A stretch of 64,000 nucleotides of DNA from Chryseobacterium tructae (GTDB taxonomy: Bacteria; Bacteroidota; Bacteroidia; Flavobacteriales; Weeksellaceae), in NCBI RefSeq assembly GCF_030409875.1, contig NZ_JAUFQR010000001.1, forward strand, positions 1,178,001 through 1,242,000, given 5' to 3'. Shown one piece after another: positions 1 to 8,717 of the stretch (position 1 is its first letter; every line of letters starts with the position of its first letter). The notes beneath the pieces are model-generated. The model was not told the DNA's origin. It was given only the letters and a program-made list of their open reading frames with translations, and searched no databases. The position numbers and the translations under genes were made by a program.

Positions 1-204
1 TTTTTGTTGTTTAGCCTTTTTAATAAAATAGGTGATATATTTCCATTGCTCTGAAGGATTTTTTTCTAAGGCTTCTATTTTCATTTCAAGATCAGAATAA
101 GATGATTTTACTCCATAACTGTTTAAATCCTGAGCAGAAACCAGAGGAATGCAGAAGAATAAAATACATATTTTATAGAAATGAAATTGAAAATGTTGCT
201 TCAT
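1..204 (-). CDS. TPR-type regulator, N-terminal fragment (cut by window edge)
   Basis: An open frame reads leftward from the ATG at 204-202 and leaves the window after 68 codons without a stop. It begins with a signal peptide (a basic start, a hydrophobic stretch, then a Ser-Ala-Gln cleavage site near residue 25). The following segment contains a Pro-Ser-Glu-Gln-Trp stretch and a Tyr-Phe-Ile-Lys-Lys-Ala-Lys helix, which resembles the start of the TPR region in Chryseobacterium TPR-transmembrane-AraC proteins such as the one at 44024-45573. The family assignment is an inference from this short piece. The DNA-binding end, if present, lies outside the window. Confidence 0.6.
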   Translation of the reverse strand, partial: MKQHFQFHFYKICILFFCIPLVSAQDLNSYGVKSSYSDLEMKIEALEKNPSEQWKYITYFIKKAKQQK

Positions 205-442
205 TATGAGCAATGTAGAAAAAAAATATCATATATGTGTGATATTTTTTAATGAAATTGTAATTATTTGACTTTTAGTATTTTGTAAAATAAATTTTAT
301 TATTATAAAGATCTTTTTTATAAATATATAATCATCTTAATACTTGTAAAAATACTTTTTATAAGTGTAGCACAGTCGGCTCTGTCAATATTTGGAATCC
401 TGGATTAAGCTATCCTACTTTTAGAAAATCAAAATATTGATT

Positions 443-703
443 ATGAAAAAGATAAGAATTTGTAGTTACTTGCTTTTACTCTTCTCAACCTCATTTATCT
501 CTTGCAGACAAGATGATATTGAAGAAGGGATATCCAGTAAAAGTCTATCAGCAAAAAATTCTAAAATAATATCTTCAAATGTTGTGCCTGTTTCCATAGG
601 AACTCATAGTAATAAGATAGATACTTTACGGTTGGGAGAACCTCAGGGAAATATTGAGCCTGGTAATGATCAGGAGCCCAAAGGAATACCACCCAAAAAA
701 TAA
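443..703 (+). CDS. Small lipoprotein at head of the peptide-export locus
   Basis: An 86-residue protein with a lipoprotein signal: a Met-Lys-Lys start, a hydrophobic core and a Ser-Cys lipobox with the cysteine near residue 21, followed by Arg-Gln-Asp-Asp. I chose the ATG at 443 over an in-frame TTG two codons earlier because it gives a standard signal peptide. The mature part is about 65 residues, polar, low in complexity and Pro/Gly-rich at its end, with no recognised domain. It lies 49 bases before the outer-membrane barrel gene on the same strand, so the two are probably cotranscribed. A link to peptide export is inferred from position only. Confidence 0.6.
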   Translation: MKKIRICSYLLLLFSTSFISCRQDDIEEGISSKSLSAKNSKIISSNVVPVSIGTHSNKIDTLRLGEPQGNIEPGNDQEPKGIPPKK

Positions 704-752
704 TCAGATTGTGTTTTGAAATGATTGCCATGTTGTACATAATGAATATGCT

Positions 753-3100
753 ATGCCAAAGCTCGAGTGCTTATTTTACCTTTTCGGTTTCTTTTTTATA
801 GGAAATATCTTGCAGGCGCAAAGTATAAACGGAAGTATTTTTAATAACGATGGTCAGTCAGTATCCTATCTTGAAATAGTTATTACAAAAGGGAACATTA
901 GAAAAACGACCCTTAGTGATAAGGCAGGAAAGTTTAATTTGAAATTACCTGAAAATGGAAATTATGTATGTGAAATTTTTGATAATGGAGCCAGTATATA
1001 TAAGAAAAGCATTGTAATCAATGGGGATATCTTGGGTAAATTTCATGTATCCGGAAGAGATGAGAAAGCTATTCAGGAAATTGTTCTCACAAAGAAAGTT
1101 ATAGAGCAAGTAGGAGATAAGACTTTTTTCAATGTTGAAAATAGTGTCTTATCAAAAGGAAATAGCGGGCTTGAAGTTTTACAGAAAAGTCCCAAACTGA
1201 ATGTAAATGCTGCCGGAGAGCTCACCCTTAAAAATAAAGAGGTAAGTGTTCTCATTAACGGAAGAAAAATGAATTTATCAGGATCAGAGTTGAATTCATA
1301 TTTACAAAGTTTAAGTTCAGAAGAAATCAAAAGAATAGAAATTCAGGATATGGCATCTGCAGATCAGGATGCTACTGTTACTGGAGGAGTTGTGAATATT
1401 GTTTTAAAGAGAAATCCGAAAGGGCTTCGGGCAATCGCCAAAACGTATTATTTATTTCGAAAAGAAAAATATCAGGTTTATAATGGTGGTTTGAACATCA
1501 ATTATGGAGATGAAAAATGGAATATGTATTCTGATATAAGCTACAATGAAAATAATGATTATGGAACCTCCAACGGAGTTTTTAAATATTGGGATGGACA
1601 ACGGAATATTAATGAAAATCAGTTCAAGCAGTATTATGATAATACAAGTTTTCGTTTAGGATCTGTTTATTATCCTAATGATAAGAATACAATAGGAATA
1701 GAAGGATATTACAGTAAGAGCAATTCTAAAATGAATTCTGAGGGAACGCTGAACATATTCAATGAAGGGGTACAAACTGTGGATAGTAGAAATAATTCAT
1801 TGTCAGCTTCACCATCAGACTTATGGTATTTAACAGTCAATTATACTTTAAAAACCGATGATTTGGGAAGTACCATTAAATTTATTGGGGATGTAGGAAG
1901 AAATATTATGAAACCTTTTAATGATGTTGTTTCTGCCTATCCGGAAAGTCCACAGAAAGACAGCCATTTTTGTATGAAACTCATTTTGTTTCTAAATATT
2001 ATACGGGGCAGCTGGATTGGACACAGAAGTTGAAACAAAATTGGGAGCTCAATGCGGGAATAAAACTGGCTAGTGTAAAGAGAGATAATTTGCTTGATGT
2101 ACATTATATGGACAATATGGAATGGTCTGAGGATCTGAATCAAAAACAGAATTTTGATAACCGTGAAAATATTGTGGCAGGATATGCGATGGGAAGTAAA
2201 ACTTTTGGAAAACATTTTCTGAAAGGAGGGCTTAGAATAGAAAATACAACAATAAAAGGATTTAATAGAGTTAATGGGCAAGAGGTAAAACAAGACTATA
2301 CTAAGGTTTTTCCAAGCTTATTTTATAAGTATGATCTTGGAAATAATAAGAATATTTCATTTGCATTTAAAAGTGGTATTGTGCGACCCTCATTTAGAGA
2401 TTTGAATCCATTTGTAATTAAACAGAATGACTTTTTATATCAGATAGGAAATTCAAATTTATTGCCTCAGTATAATTATAATTTTTATCTGGATTACACT
2501 CAGAATAAACAGACTGTTTCATTGTATGCAGCCCTTACTGAAAATATGATCCACAACGTGTATTATAATGTCAATGAAATAACCTATAACCAACCTTTGA
2601 ATTATGGAAGTGCGCAAGGATATGGATTAGATTATACTTATAACTCAGATGTTTTTAAAGGAGTATACCTTAATCTGACAACAGGTATTTTTTATAATGT
2701 GTTTAAACCCATAGACCTTCAGTCTATTCAAGGAATTGCATTTTATAATAATGTATATGCGCAGTTTAAGATCTCAAAGACTGCTCTTATTGAGCTCTTT
2801 AATAATTATACAACAACCAGTAAATATAGAAATGTAGATATGGCTCACAATTATAAGATGGATATCGCATTTCAAAAATCAATACAGGATGGGCAGATAT
2901 TAATCAAGTTTAAAATATTTGATCTTTTTAATACCCAAAGAGACAAAAGCCTGTCACATTATAGAGACTTTGATTTTAATTTTTATCAAAAGAGGTTAAC
3001 GAGAGGATGGCTGATTTCTTTTCAATACACTTTTGATAATAAGCAAAAAATGAATAATAAAACAGTCAATTCTGATAATGAAAGCAGAAACAGACTATAA
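753..3100 (+). CDS. Outer-membrane TonB-receptor-like beta-barrel protein (reading frame broken once)
   Basis: The first part starts with a signal peptide (cleavage after Gln-Ala near residue 23), then a carboxypeptidase-regulatory-like beta-sandwich (about 24-100), then a plug-like region (about 110-230) with a Val-Leu-Ile-Asn-Gly-Arg motif and Gly-Gly-Val-Val-Asn-Ile-Val. The second part is barrel strands of the outer-membrane beta-barrel family 3 type. The frame breaks in the T5 run at 1967-1971. One extra T joins the halves as His-Phe-Leu-Tyr-Glu-Thr-His and gives about 780 residues, the normal size for this family. I read it as one gene with a deletion error. It is the likely outer-membrane component of the following peptide locus; import versus export is unknown. 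Confidence 0.8.
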
Positions 3101-3175
3101 AAAAAGTGATCACTAAAAAGGAGAAAGCTGAAAATCCTTACAAAGAGTAAGCACTAATTTCAAAATCAAATTAAA

Positions 3176-3361
3176 ATGGAAAAGAAGCAATTAAATCCAG
3201 CTGCATTCCTAGGAATCGAAATCTTATCACCTCTTGAGAAAAAAATGATTAAAGGAGGATATCAAGAACAACAGCAGCAGCAACAGCAGCAACAACAGCA
3301 GCAGCAGTTGTCGCCACAAACTCCTCAAACTCCTCAAACACCAACAACTATTTTGGTGTAA
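3176..3361 (+). CDS. Double-glycine leader peptide with polyglutamine core (candidate RiPP or exported peptide precursor)
   Basis: A 61-residue peptide. Residues 1-28 look like a leader for a C39 peptidase: the segment Leu-Ser-Pro-Leu-Glu-Lys-Lys-Met-Ile-Lys-Gly-Gly has the usual hydrophobic spacing before a double glycine at 27-28. Cleavage there would release a 33-residue core: Tyr-Gln-Glu, 13 consecutive glutamines, Leu-Ser, three Pro-Gln-Thr repeats, and a hydrophobic Ile-Leu-Val end. There is no Cys and only one Ser, so lanthionine or sactionine chemistry is excluded. A C39 exporter and an oxygenase are encoded just downstream, which supports the precursor role. The glutamines are coded by mixed CAG and CAA. 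What the mature peptide does is unknown. Confidence 0.75.
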   Translation: MEKKQLNPAAFLGIEILSPLEKKMIKGGYQEQQQQQQQQQQQQQLSPQTPQTPQTPTTILV

Positions 3362-3372
3362 CTCATTCACTT

Positions 3373-3401
3373 GCCTTGAGGGTAAACCCCTCAAGGCTTT
3401 T
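3373..3401 (+). terminator. Intrinsic terminator or attenuator after the precursor peptide gene
   Basis: A perfect 10-base-pair stem (GCCTTGAGGG paired with CCCTCAAGGC) with a 5-base loop is followed at once by TTTT. It sits between the precursor gene and the secreted-protein/oxygenase/exporter genes. In peptide operons such a site often lets the precursor be made in excess of its maturation genes through partial read-through; that role here is inferred. Confidence 0.75.
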
Positions 3402-3414
3402 AAATCAAAATATT

Positions 3415-3807
3415 ATGAAAAAAATACTTTTAATTTTAAGCTTAATTTTTATGTCTATTACGATATCAGGGCAAAGTACTCCCACTACACCTATCGCTAA
3501 TGCAGGAGTTACTGCAGCAGGAATCACTTATTCTTATAGTGAAAATAATACGTCAATAGCAATTTCCCTTGCTTATAATCACGCATTACAACAAAAAGTT
3601 CTCAATGTGGTTTCAGCGAATTTCCCACAGTTTGATGGAAGTCAGTATGTTAATGATAACAGTATTTATTTTGAATCGATAACCACTCAAGGCTATTCAA
3701 TGAAAATTGAATTAAGACTAAAAAATAATGTATCATCAAGTAATCAGGATTTTCAGAAAGCAAAATCGGATGTGAAGAAGATGTATAATGAAATTTATGG
3801 ATTATGA
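3415..3807 (+). CDS. Small secreted protein of the peptide-export locus, unknown function
   Basis: 130 residues with a clear signal peptide (Met-Lys-Lys, a long Ile/Leu core, cleavage after Ser-Gly-Gln near residue 20). The ATG at 3415 is chosen because the longer upstream reading would run through the terminator hairpin. The mature part starts with a Thr/Pro stretch, continues with strand-like Ser/Thr/Tyr-rich sequence, and ends in a Lys-rich helix. No family is recognised. Its stop overlaps the start of the oxygenase gene by four bases (ATGA), so the two are translationally coupled. It may help the exported peptide outside the inner membrane; that is a guess from context. Confidence 0.65.
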   Translation: MKKILLILSLIFMSITISGQSTPTTPIANAGVTAAGITYSYSENNTSIAISLAYNHALQQKVLNVVSANFPQFDGSQYVNDNSIYFESITTQGYSMKIELRLKNNVSSSNQDFQKAKSDVKKMYNEIYGL

Positions 3808-5072
3808 GTACTCTAACTCAAAATAAATTCACCAAAGAATGGTGGGATGACTTCCTGGATAATACCAATTCTCTCAAAAAAACGAACGTATTTTCTGATT
3901 GTATGCCTCATGATGAGACTGAAGAAATGAGAGCCGGAGTTTTAGATATCATAAGATTGATTATTAAGAATAAAGCTCCTAATTATGGATTCAGATTATT
4001 TGTTGAAGGCAAAACACTCACTGAAAAAGAATTAGAACTGTTCTTTGAAACGTCTATTCCCGAAGAGGGAGAGACGTTTGAAGATTGGTCTGAGAGATGT
4101 TTTGGAGACAAAAAATATGGGATTATCATCAATAGAGGTGAAAAGTTTAATCCATCATTGGTAGAACAGATCGCCAAAAAGATACAACCTTTAGTGAGCA
4201 GCGTAGGTATCCCTAGGCTAGGAGTTACTTTTACCATTTTCATTGGAAATTATGGCTGGACTCCTCTAGGCATACATACTGATGGTATCGGGGAAAATGT
4301 AATGCATTTCCATTTAGGAAAAGGCAATAAGACCATGTACACCTGGGACAGGGAAACTTATGATCAATTGGTAGAGCCGGAAAAAAGATTTAACAATACC
4401 AATATTGAGGAAATTCTTGACCACGCCAATGTATTTGATTTTGCTAATGGCGATATCTATTTTATGCCTTATGGTGAATATCATGTAGGCAAATCTGATG
4501 ATTTATCTATAGGTCTTACTTTGTGGTTCAATAACCATACAAAGACTGCACTTTTCAAAAAAATTATGGATAATTTCCTAACGGAAAATGTGAATGAAAG
4601 CGTTGATATTTTGCCGATGGATCTATCAGATTACGATGAATTGAACAATTTTAATGATATTGAGGATCTATTCATTGGTGAAAACCTTTCCGAATTAAGT
4701 TTTGTCGATCTTTTGAAAGACGCTTATAGAGATTATAAAATTGCTCTATACAGTAATTGTGGCTTTTGGGAATCACCTTTCCCTAAGGCAAAGAAAGTAG
4801 ACCATTCTCAAGAATTTATTGTACAAATTGTTCAGCCATTTAAGATTCTATATTATCAGGATGAGCTTCTGCACCTGTTTATCAGAGGCAAAAAAATTAA
4901 TATGAATAATAATGATTCCTTCCTTGATCTTATAGAAGAGCTTAACAAAGGTTCTAAATTGAACAAAACGGAAATATTTGATTTATTAGATGATACCTGG
5001 GATCATTCAATCAAAGAATATGTTATAGACCTACTTAATGAACATCATATTATAAATGTAGAATATGTTTAA
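3804..5072 (+). CDS. JmjC/cupin-like 2-oxoglutarate Fe(II) oxygenase, likely peptide-modifying
   Basis: 422 residues. The region at about 140-245 is a double-stranded beta-helix of JmjC/cupin type: His-Thr-Asp at 158-160 gives the first two iron ligands, and a histidine near 227 in Glu-Tyr-His-Val-Gly gives the third. Between them lie Lys/Thr/Tyr residues (about 173-181) where 2-oxoglutarate is usually held. The C-terminal 150 residues look helical with a small winged-helix-like end, as in JmjC-type protein and ribosome hydroxylases. It overlaps the secreted-protein gene by four bases and the exporter gene by eight, so it belongs to the peptide locus. The substrate is most simply the Gln/Pro-rich precursor (inference). 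Confidence 0.7.
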   Translation: MSTLTQNKFTKEWWDDFLDNTNSLKKTNVFSDCMPHDETEEMRAGVLDIIRLIIKNKAPNYGFRLFVEGKTLTEKELELFFETSIPEEGETFEDWSERCFGDKKYGIIINRGEKFNPSLVEQIAKKIQPLVSSVGIPRLGVTFTIFIGNYGWTPLGIHTDGIGENVMHFHLGKGNKTMYTWDRETYDQLVEPEKRFNNTNIEEILDHANVFDFANGDIYFMPYGEYHVGKSDDLSIGLTLWFNNHTKTALFKKIMDNFLTENVNESVDILPMDLSDYDELNNFNDIEDLFIGENLSELSFVDLLKDAYRDYKIALYSNCGFWESPFPKAKKVDHSQEFIVQIVQPFKILYYQDELLHLFIRGKKINMNNNDSFLDLIEELNKGSKLNKTEIFDLLDDTWDHSIKEYVIDLLNEHHIINVEYV

Positions 5073-7269
5073 GTTCATTCCCCAACATGACCAAATGGAC
5101 TGCGGTCCAGCTTGTCTTGCCATGATTTGTGCTTATTATGGTAAGGATTTTGGGCTGCAGTATCTTCGGGATAAAAGTTTTATTACCCGTGAAGGAGTAT
5201 CATTGTTGGGAATAAGCGAAGCCGCAGAAAAAATAAACTTAAAACACATGGCAGGTAAATTGAAACCAAAGGATTTCAATAGTGATCTTTTGCCTTGTGT
5301 TCTCCATTGGAACCAAAATCATTTTGTGGTTCTTTATAAAATTTCAAAAAGTATTTATTCTAATAAACTCGTTTATAAGATTGCTGATCCAGGGCATGGA
5401 ATTGTTTCCTTGTCAGAGGATAAATTTAAAAAATCATGGTTGTCTGATGGAGAAAAAGGGGTTGCCCTTTTTTTAGAACCTACGGATGAGTTCTATCAAC
5501 AAGTTCCCCCCGAAGAGGAAGAAATTTCAGCAAAATATATGTTGAATTTTTTTAAACCGTATAAAAAACAAATATTCCAATTGTTTTTTTTATTGCTTGC
5601 CGGAACACTTACTACTTTGGTATTTCCTATTCTTACACAGAAGCTTATTGATGAGGGAGTTGCCCAAAAAAATCTGTCAATTATTACTTATATCCTGCTG
5701 GCACAGCTTGCTTTTTTTATGGGGAATATCATTTTTGGGATTTTCCGTAACTGGATCATGTTGATTTTAGGGACTAAAATAAATATTCAGATTATTTCAG
5801 ACTTTTTAAAAAAGCTTTTAATACTTCCTATTAAGTTTTTTGATACTAAGCTAATGGGAGATTTTAACCAGCGTATCCAGGATCATGAGAGAATTGAGAA
5901 TTTTCTTACCTCTCAAAGTCTTTTAACCTTGTTCTCTATGATTACATTTTCTGTGTTTTTTGGAGTTCTCTGGTATTATGACTTCCGGATCTTAGCGGTA
6001 TATGTAATTTTTACCATCATTTCTGTTGTCTGGTCTTTATATTGGCTAAACAAAAGAAAAATATTGGATTATTTCCGTTTTCAGCAGAAAAGCGAGAATC
6101 AAGAATCAATCTATGAGATCATCAACGGAGTATCCGAAATAAAACTTAATCAGTTTGAAGACTACAAAAGACAAAAATGGGAGGGAATCCAGCAAAAACT
6201 ATTTAAAATTAATATTCGTATTTTAAAACTTGATCAACTTCAGCTTTCAGGTTTTGACTTCATTAACCAACTGAAGAATATTGTAGTAACTTTTCTTGCC
6301 GCATCATTTGTTGTCAAAGGAAATATGACCTTGGGAGCTTTGCTAAGTGTTTCATATATCATTGGGCAAATGAATTCTCCCATAGGCCAATTGATTTCAT
6401 TTTTCCGATCTTTACAGGATGCAAAATTAAGTTTAGCCCGTTTGAACGAAGTGCAAAACCACCCTGAAGAAGAGACTGATAGCCATTTGCCATTATTCAG
6501 TCCTCAGTATACAGAACAGAATGGAATACAGAAAGGTATTTATTTTAAAAATGTATCGTTTCAGTATGAAGGCCCTCAGTCCCCATTTGTACTAAAAGAT
6601 ATCAATCTTTTTATTCCGGAAGGAAAAATAACGGCTATTGTAGGCGCTAGTGGCAGTGGGAAAACCACTTTGATGAAAATGTTATTAAAGTTTTATGAAC
6701 CGGTACAAGGCGATATTAGCTTTAATCATCTTAATATAAAAGATATTTCACCCAAAGATTTGCGTAAGAATTGTGGAGTTGTTATGCAGGATGGTTTTAT
6801 ATTTTCAGATTCAATAGAAAGAAACATTGCTACTAATGAGGAGAATATAGATGAGCAAAAACTTGAAAACGCATTACGAATTGCCAATATTAAGAGTTTT
6901 ATAGAAGAACTTCCTTTAGGAGTAAACACAAAAATAGGATCTGCTGGAAACGGTATTTCAGGAGGTCAAAAACAAAGAATACTTATTGCCAGAGCGGTGT
7001 ATAAAAACCCACACTTCATTTTATTCGATGAAGCTACCTCTGCATTGGATGCGGAAAATGAAAGTATTATTCATCACAATCTTCTATCCTTTTTTAAAGG
7101 AAAAACAGTTGTTATTGTCGCCCATCGTTTAAGTACCGTTAAAAATGCTGATCAGATTATTGTGCTTAAGCATGGGAAGATCGTTGAACAAGGAACCCAT
7201 CAACAACTCGTTCATAAAAAAGCAGATTACTACAATCTGGTAAAGAACCAGCTTGAATTGGGAGACTAA
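5065..7269 (+). CDS. Peptidase-containing ABC transporter (C39 peptidase, exporter and ATPase)
   Basis: 734 residues forming a full PCAT. Residues 1-135 are a C39 cysteine peptidase with Gln7, Cys13 (in Asp-Cys-Gly-Pro-Ala), His86 and Asp108, so the catalytic set is complete. About 150-440 is a six-helix ABC exporter domain. About 490-734 is the ATPase with Walker A Gly-Ala-Ser-Gly-Ser-Gly-Lys-Thr, signature Ile-Ser-Gly-Gly-Gln and Walker B Leu-Phe-Asp-Glu. Such proteins cut the leader after a double glycine and export the core across the inner membrane. No HlyD-type adaptor or TolC is encoded beside it. Cysteine-peptide 37488-37736 is a possible second substrate. Confidence 0.92.
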   Translation: MFKFIPQHDQMDCGPACLAMICAYYGKDFGLQYLRDKSFITREGVSLLGISEAAEKINLKHMAGKLKPKDFNSDLLPCVLHWNQNHFVVLYKISKSIYSNKLVYKIADPGHGIVSLSEDKFKKSWLSDGEKGVALFLEPTDEFYQQVPPEEEEISAKYMLNFFKPYKKQIFQLFFLLLAGTLTTLVFPILTQKLIDEGVAQKNLSIITYILLAQLAFFMGNIIFGIFRNWIMLILGTKINIQIISDFLKKLLILPIKFFDTKLMGDFNQRIQDHERIENFLTSQSLLTLFSMITFSVFFGVLWYYDFRILAVYVIFTIISVVWSLYWLNKRKILDYFRFQQKSENQESIYEIINGVSEIKLNQFEDYKRQKWEGIQQKLFKINIRILKLDQLQLSGFDFINQLKNIVVTFLAASFVVKGNMTLGALLSVSYIIGQMNSPIGQLISFFRSLQDAKLSLARLNEVQNHPEEETDSHLPLFSPQYTEQNGIQKGIYFKNVSFQYEGPQSPFVLKDINLFIPEGKITAIVGASGSGKTTLMKMLLKFYEPVQGDISFNHLNIKDISPKDLRKNCGVVMQDGFIFSDSIERNIATNEENIDEQKLENALRIANIKSFIEELPLGVNTKIGSAGNGISGGQKQRILIARAVYKNPHFILFDEATSALDAENESIIHHNLLSFFKGKTVVIVAHRLSTVKNADQIIVLKHGKIVEQGTHQQLVHKKADYYNLVKNQLELGD

Positions 7270-7305
7270 ACCAAGTTGATATTGATCAGAAGAAATATAA
7301 GAATA

Positions 7306-7799
7306 TTATATTCGATGCTGATGTGGCCATGGTTACCTTTTCCTGTTTCACACAACAATTTTAAGCTTCTCAGAAACTGTCCCCAAGTATAATTGCATTC
7401 TGCAAACATAGGAGAATAAGTCTCCCAGCCTTTATGATGAAAAATCAATAAGGTACCACTATCGTATACCAACTGCTCTATTTGCCCTTCTAATTCGGGA
7501 TGCATTTTGCGTAAAGTTTCTTTATCTCCGGAGACAAGATGAAATGAAATATCTGTCCCAATCCATTCATGAGCACCTGTGATACAGTGCCATTGGACTT
7601 CCTCAAAAGGGGTAAGCTTTACAATTCTCATTTCTTTAAAATAATCAGGGCCAAAAGAAAATCTGGCAATACTGCCAGGCTCTGCATTTGCTTTTGTATG
7701 GGGAGTCCACCATGCAGACAACCCAGACTGACTGCTGATGGCACTGTATACTTTTTCCTTTGATGAGCCAATTAGTAAAGAATGATAAATATTAGGCAT
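7306..7799 (-). CDS. SRPBCC (AHSA1/START-like) domain protein (C-terminus frameshifted)
   Basis: About 164 residues. It opens with a short strand and the Ser-Ser-Lys-Glu-Lys-Val-Tyr helix, then Trp-Trp-Thr-Pro, as in activator-of-Hsp90-type SRPBCC proteins; the fold binds small hydrophobic ligands. The read frame runs on to 7266 and would overlap the exporter stop, but adding one base at the AA/TT pair at 7333-7334 restores the usual family ending Gly-Lys-Gly-x-Pro-Trp-Pro and stops at 7306. I treat the extension as an artefact. It is convergent with the peptide locus and probably unrelated to it. The ligand is unknown. Confidence 0.75.
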
Positions 7800-8027
7800 G
7801 TATTAAACGTTATAATGGTTTAGTTTTTAATAGAATACTAAAATTACAAAATAAAAATAAACCATAAAAAGATAAAAGCACTATTATGCATGATTTTAGA
7901 TTTTGAAATGAGGAAGCCAGAGATAGGAATTGTTTTTTGTACTTTAGTATTTATAAAAACTGTTCTGACGGGATAAGACTTTGCTTTTTCATTCAGATTG
8001 TTTACACCATGTAAGTAAAATTAATAT

Positions 8028-8672
8028 ATGAAGTATTATTCTATTGTACTCTTTGTCATCTTGATGCAGGCTTGTGATAAGAAAAAAGAAAACAAATCTA
8101 TTGTGCCATCTAAGACCGAACTAAAAGAAAGTAAAGGTAAAGCAGACTCTATGGTAAACCATACCAATCAGATTTCAGAGACAATAAAAGAAGGTCAGGA
8201 TGATGTAATGTTGGCTGAAGATATACGATTTAATGGTAAAGTCAAAAGAATTTTTGATCTTAATGATTTTGAAAAGGTTTTCGGAAAGGCAGATAGTACT
8301 AAACTGATGGCCGATGAGCAGCCATGTGCCTATATTTTTGAAGATGGAACTATAAATGATCAATATCTGTATAAAAACGGATCCTGTTTTGAAAATAGTG
8401 AGAAGAAAGTAGGGGTGAATGAATTCAGATTTCTCAATGGAAATTTTATTCTATATAAAGGAATCAGAATAGATGCTAAAACAACAATGGAGGACATTAA
8501 AAAGATATTTCCCAATTCAGTACGAAATATAGATCATTTGGAACGTTTCGGGCAAGGGGAGCTTCCGGTGATCAGATTAAGGGAAGATCAAGATGGAATC
8601 TCTGATGGACACATTAATATGTACTTTAAAAACAAAAATATCTATTCAATTTCATGGTGGTTTCCTTGCTAA
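8028..8672 (+). CDS. Putative lipoprotein, unknown function
   Basis: 214 residues. The start is a short lipoprotein signal ending in Gln-Ala-Cys (cysteine near residue 16) followed by charged Asp-Lys-Lys-Lys. A Lys/Ser/Glu-rich linker reaches about residue 65, then a compact mixed domain with two cysteines (in Gln-Pro-Cys-Ala-Tyr and Gly-Ser-Cys-Phe-Glu) that could pair. The C-terminus Ser-Trp-Trp-Phe-Pro-Cys adds another. No family is recognised. It starts a run of four small same-strand genes up to 10478 that mostly encode exported proteins. Confidence 0.6.
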   Translation: MKYYSIVLFVILMQACDKKKENKSIVPSKTELKESKGKADSMVNHTNQISETIKEGQDDVMLAEDIRFNGKVKRIFDLNDFEKVFGKADSTKLMADEQPCAYIFEDGTINDQYLYKNGSCFENSEKKVGVNEFRFLNGNFILYKGIRIDAKTTMEDIKKIFPNSVRNIDHLERFGQGELPVIRLREDQDGISDGHINMYFKNKNIYSISWWFPC

Positions 8673-8717
8673 ATGAAGACACAGAATCAATCAGAATTTA
8701 AAAAGTAGAATTAAAAA

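Noticed and set aside
360..425. Possible tRNA-like sequence in the first spacer
   Set aside because: It cannot be folded into a complete cloverleaf with a T arm and acceptor stem.
1967..1971. Programmed frameshift or phase variation in the barrel gene
   Set aside because: Eleven other genes, including sdhA and sdhC, show the same kind of single-base loss, so an error is the simpler reason.
1937..2293. 118-residue minus-strand frame opposite the barrel gene
   Set aside because: It lies wholly inside the plus-strand barrel, has no family match, and its hydrophobic bits follow from the opposite coding strand.
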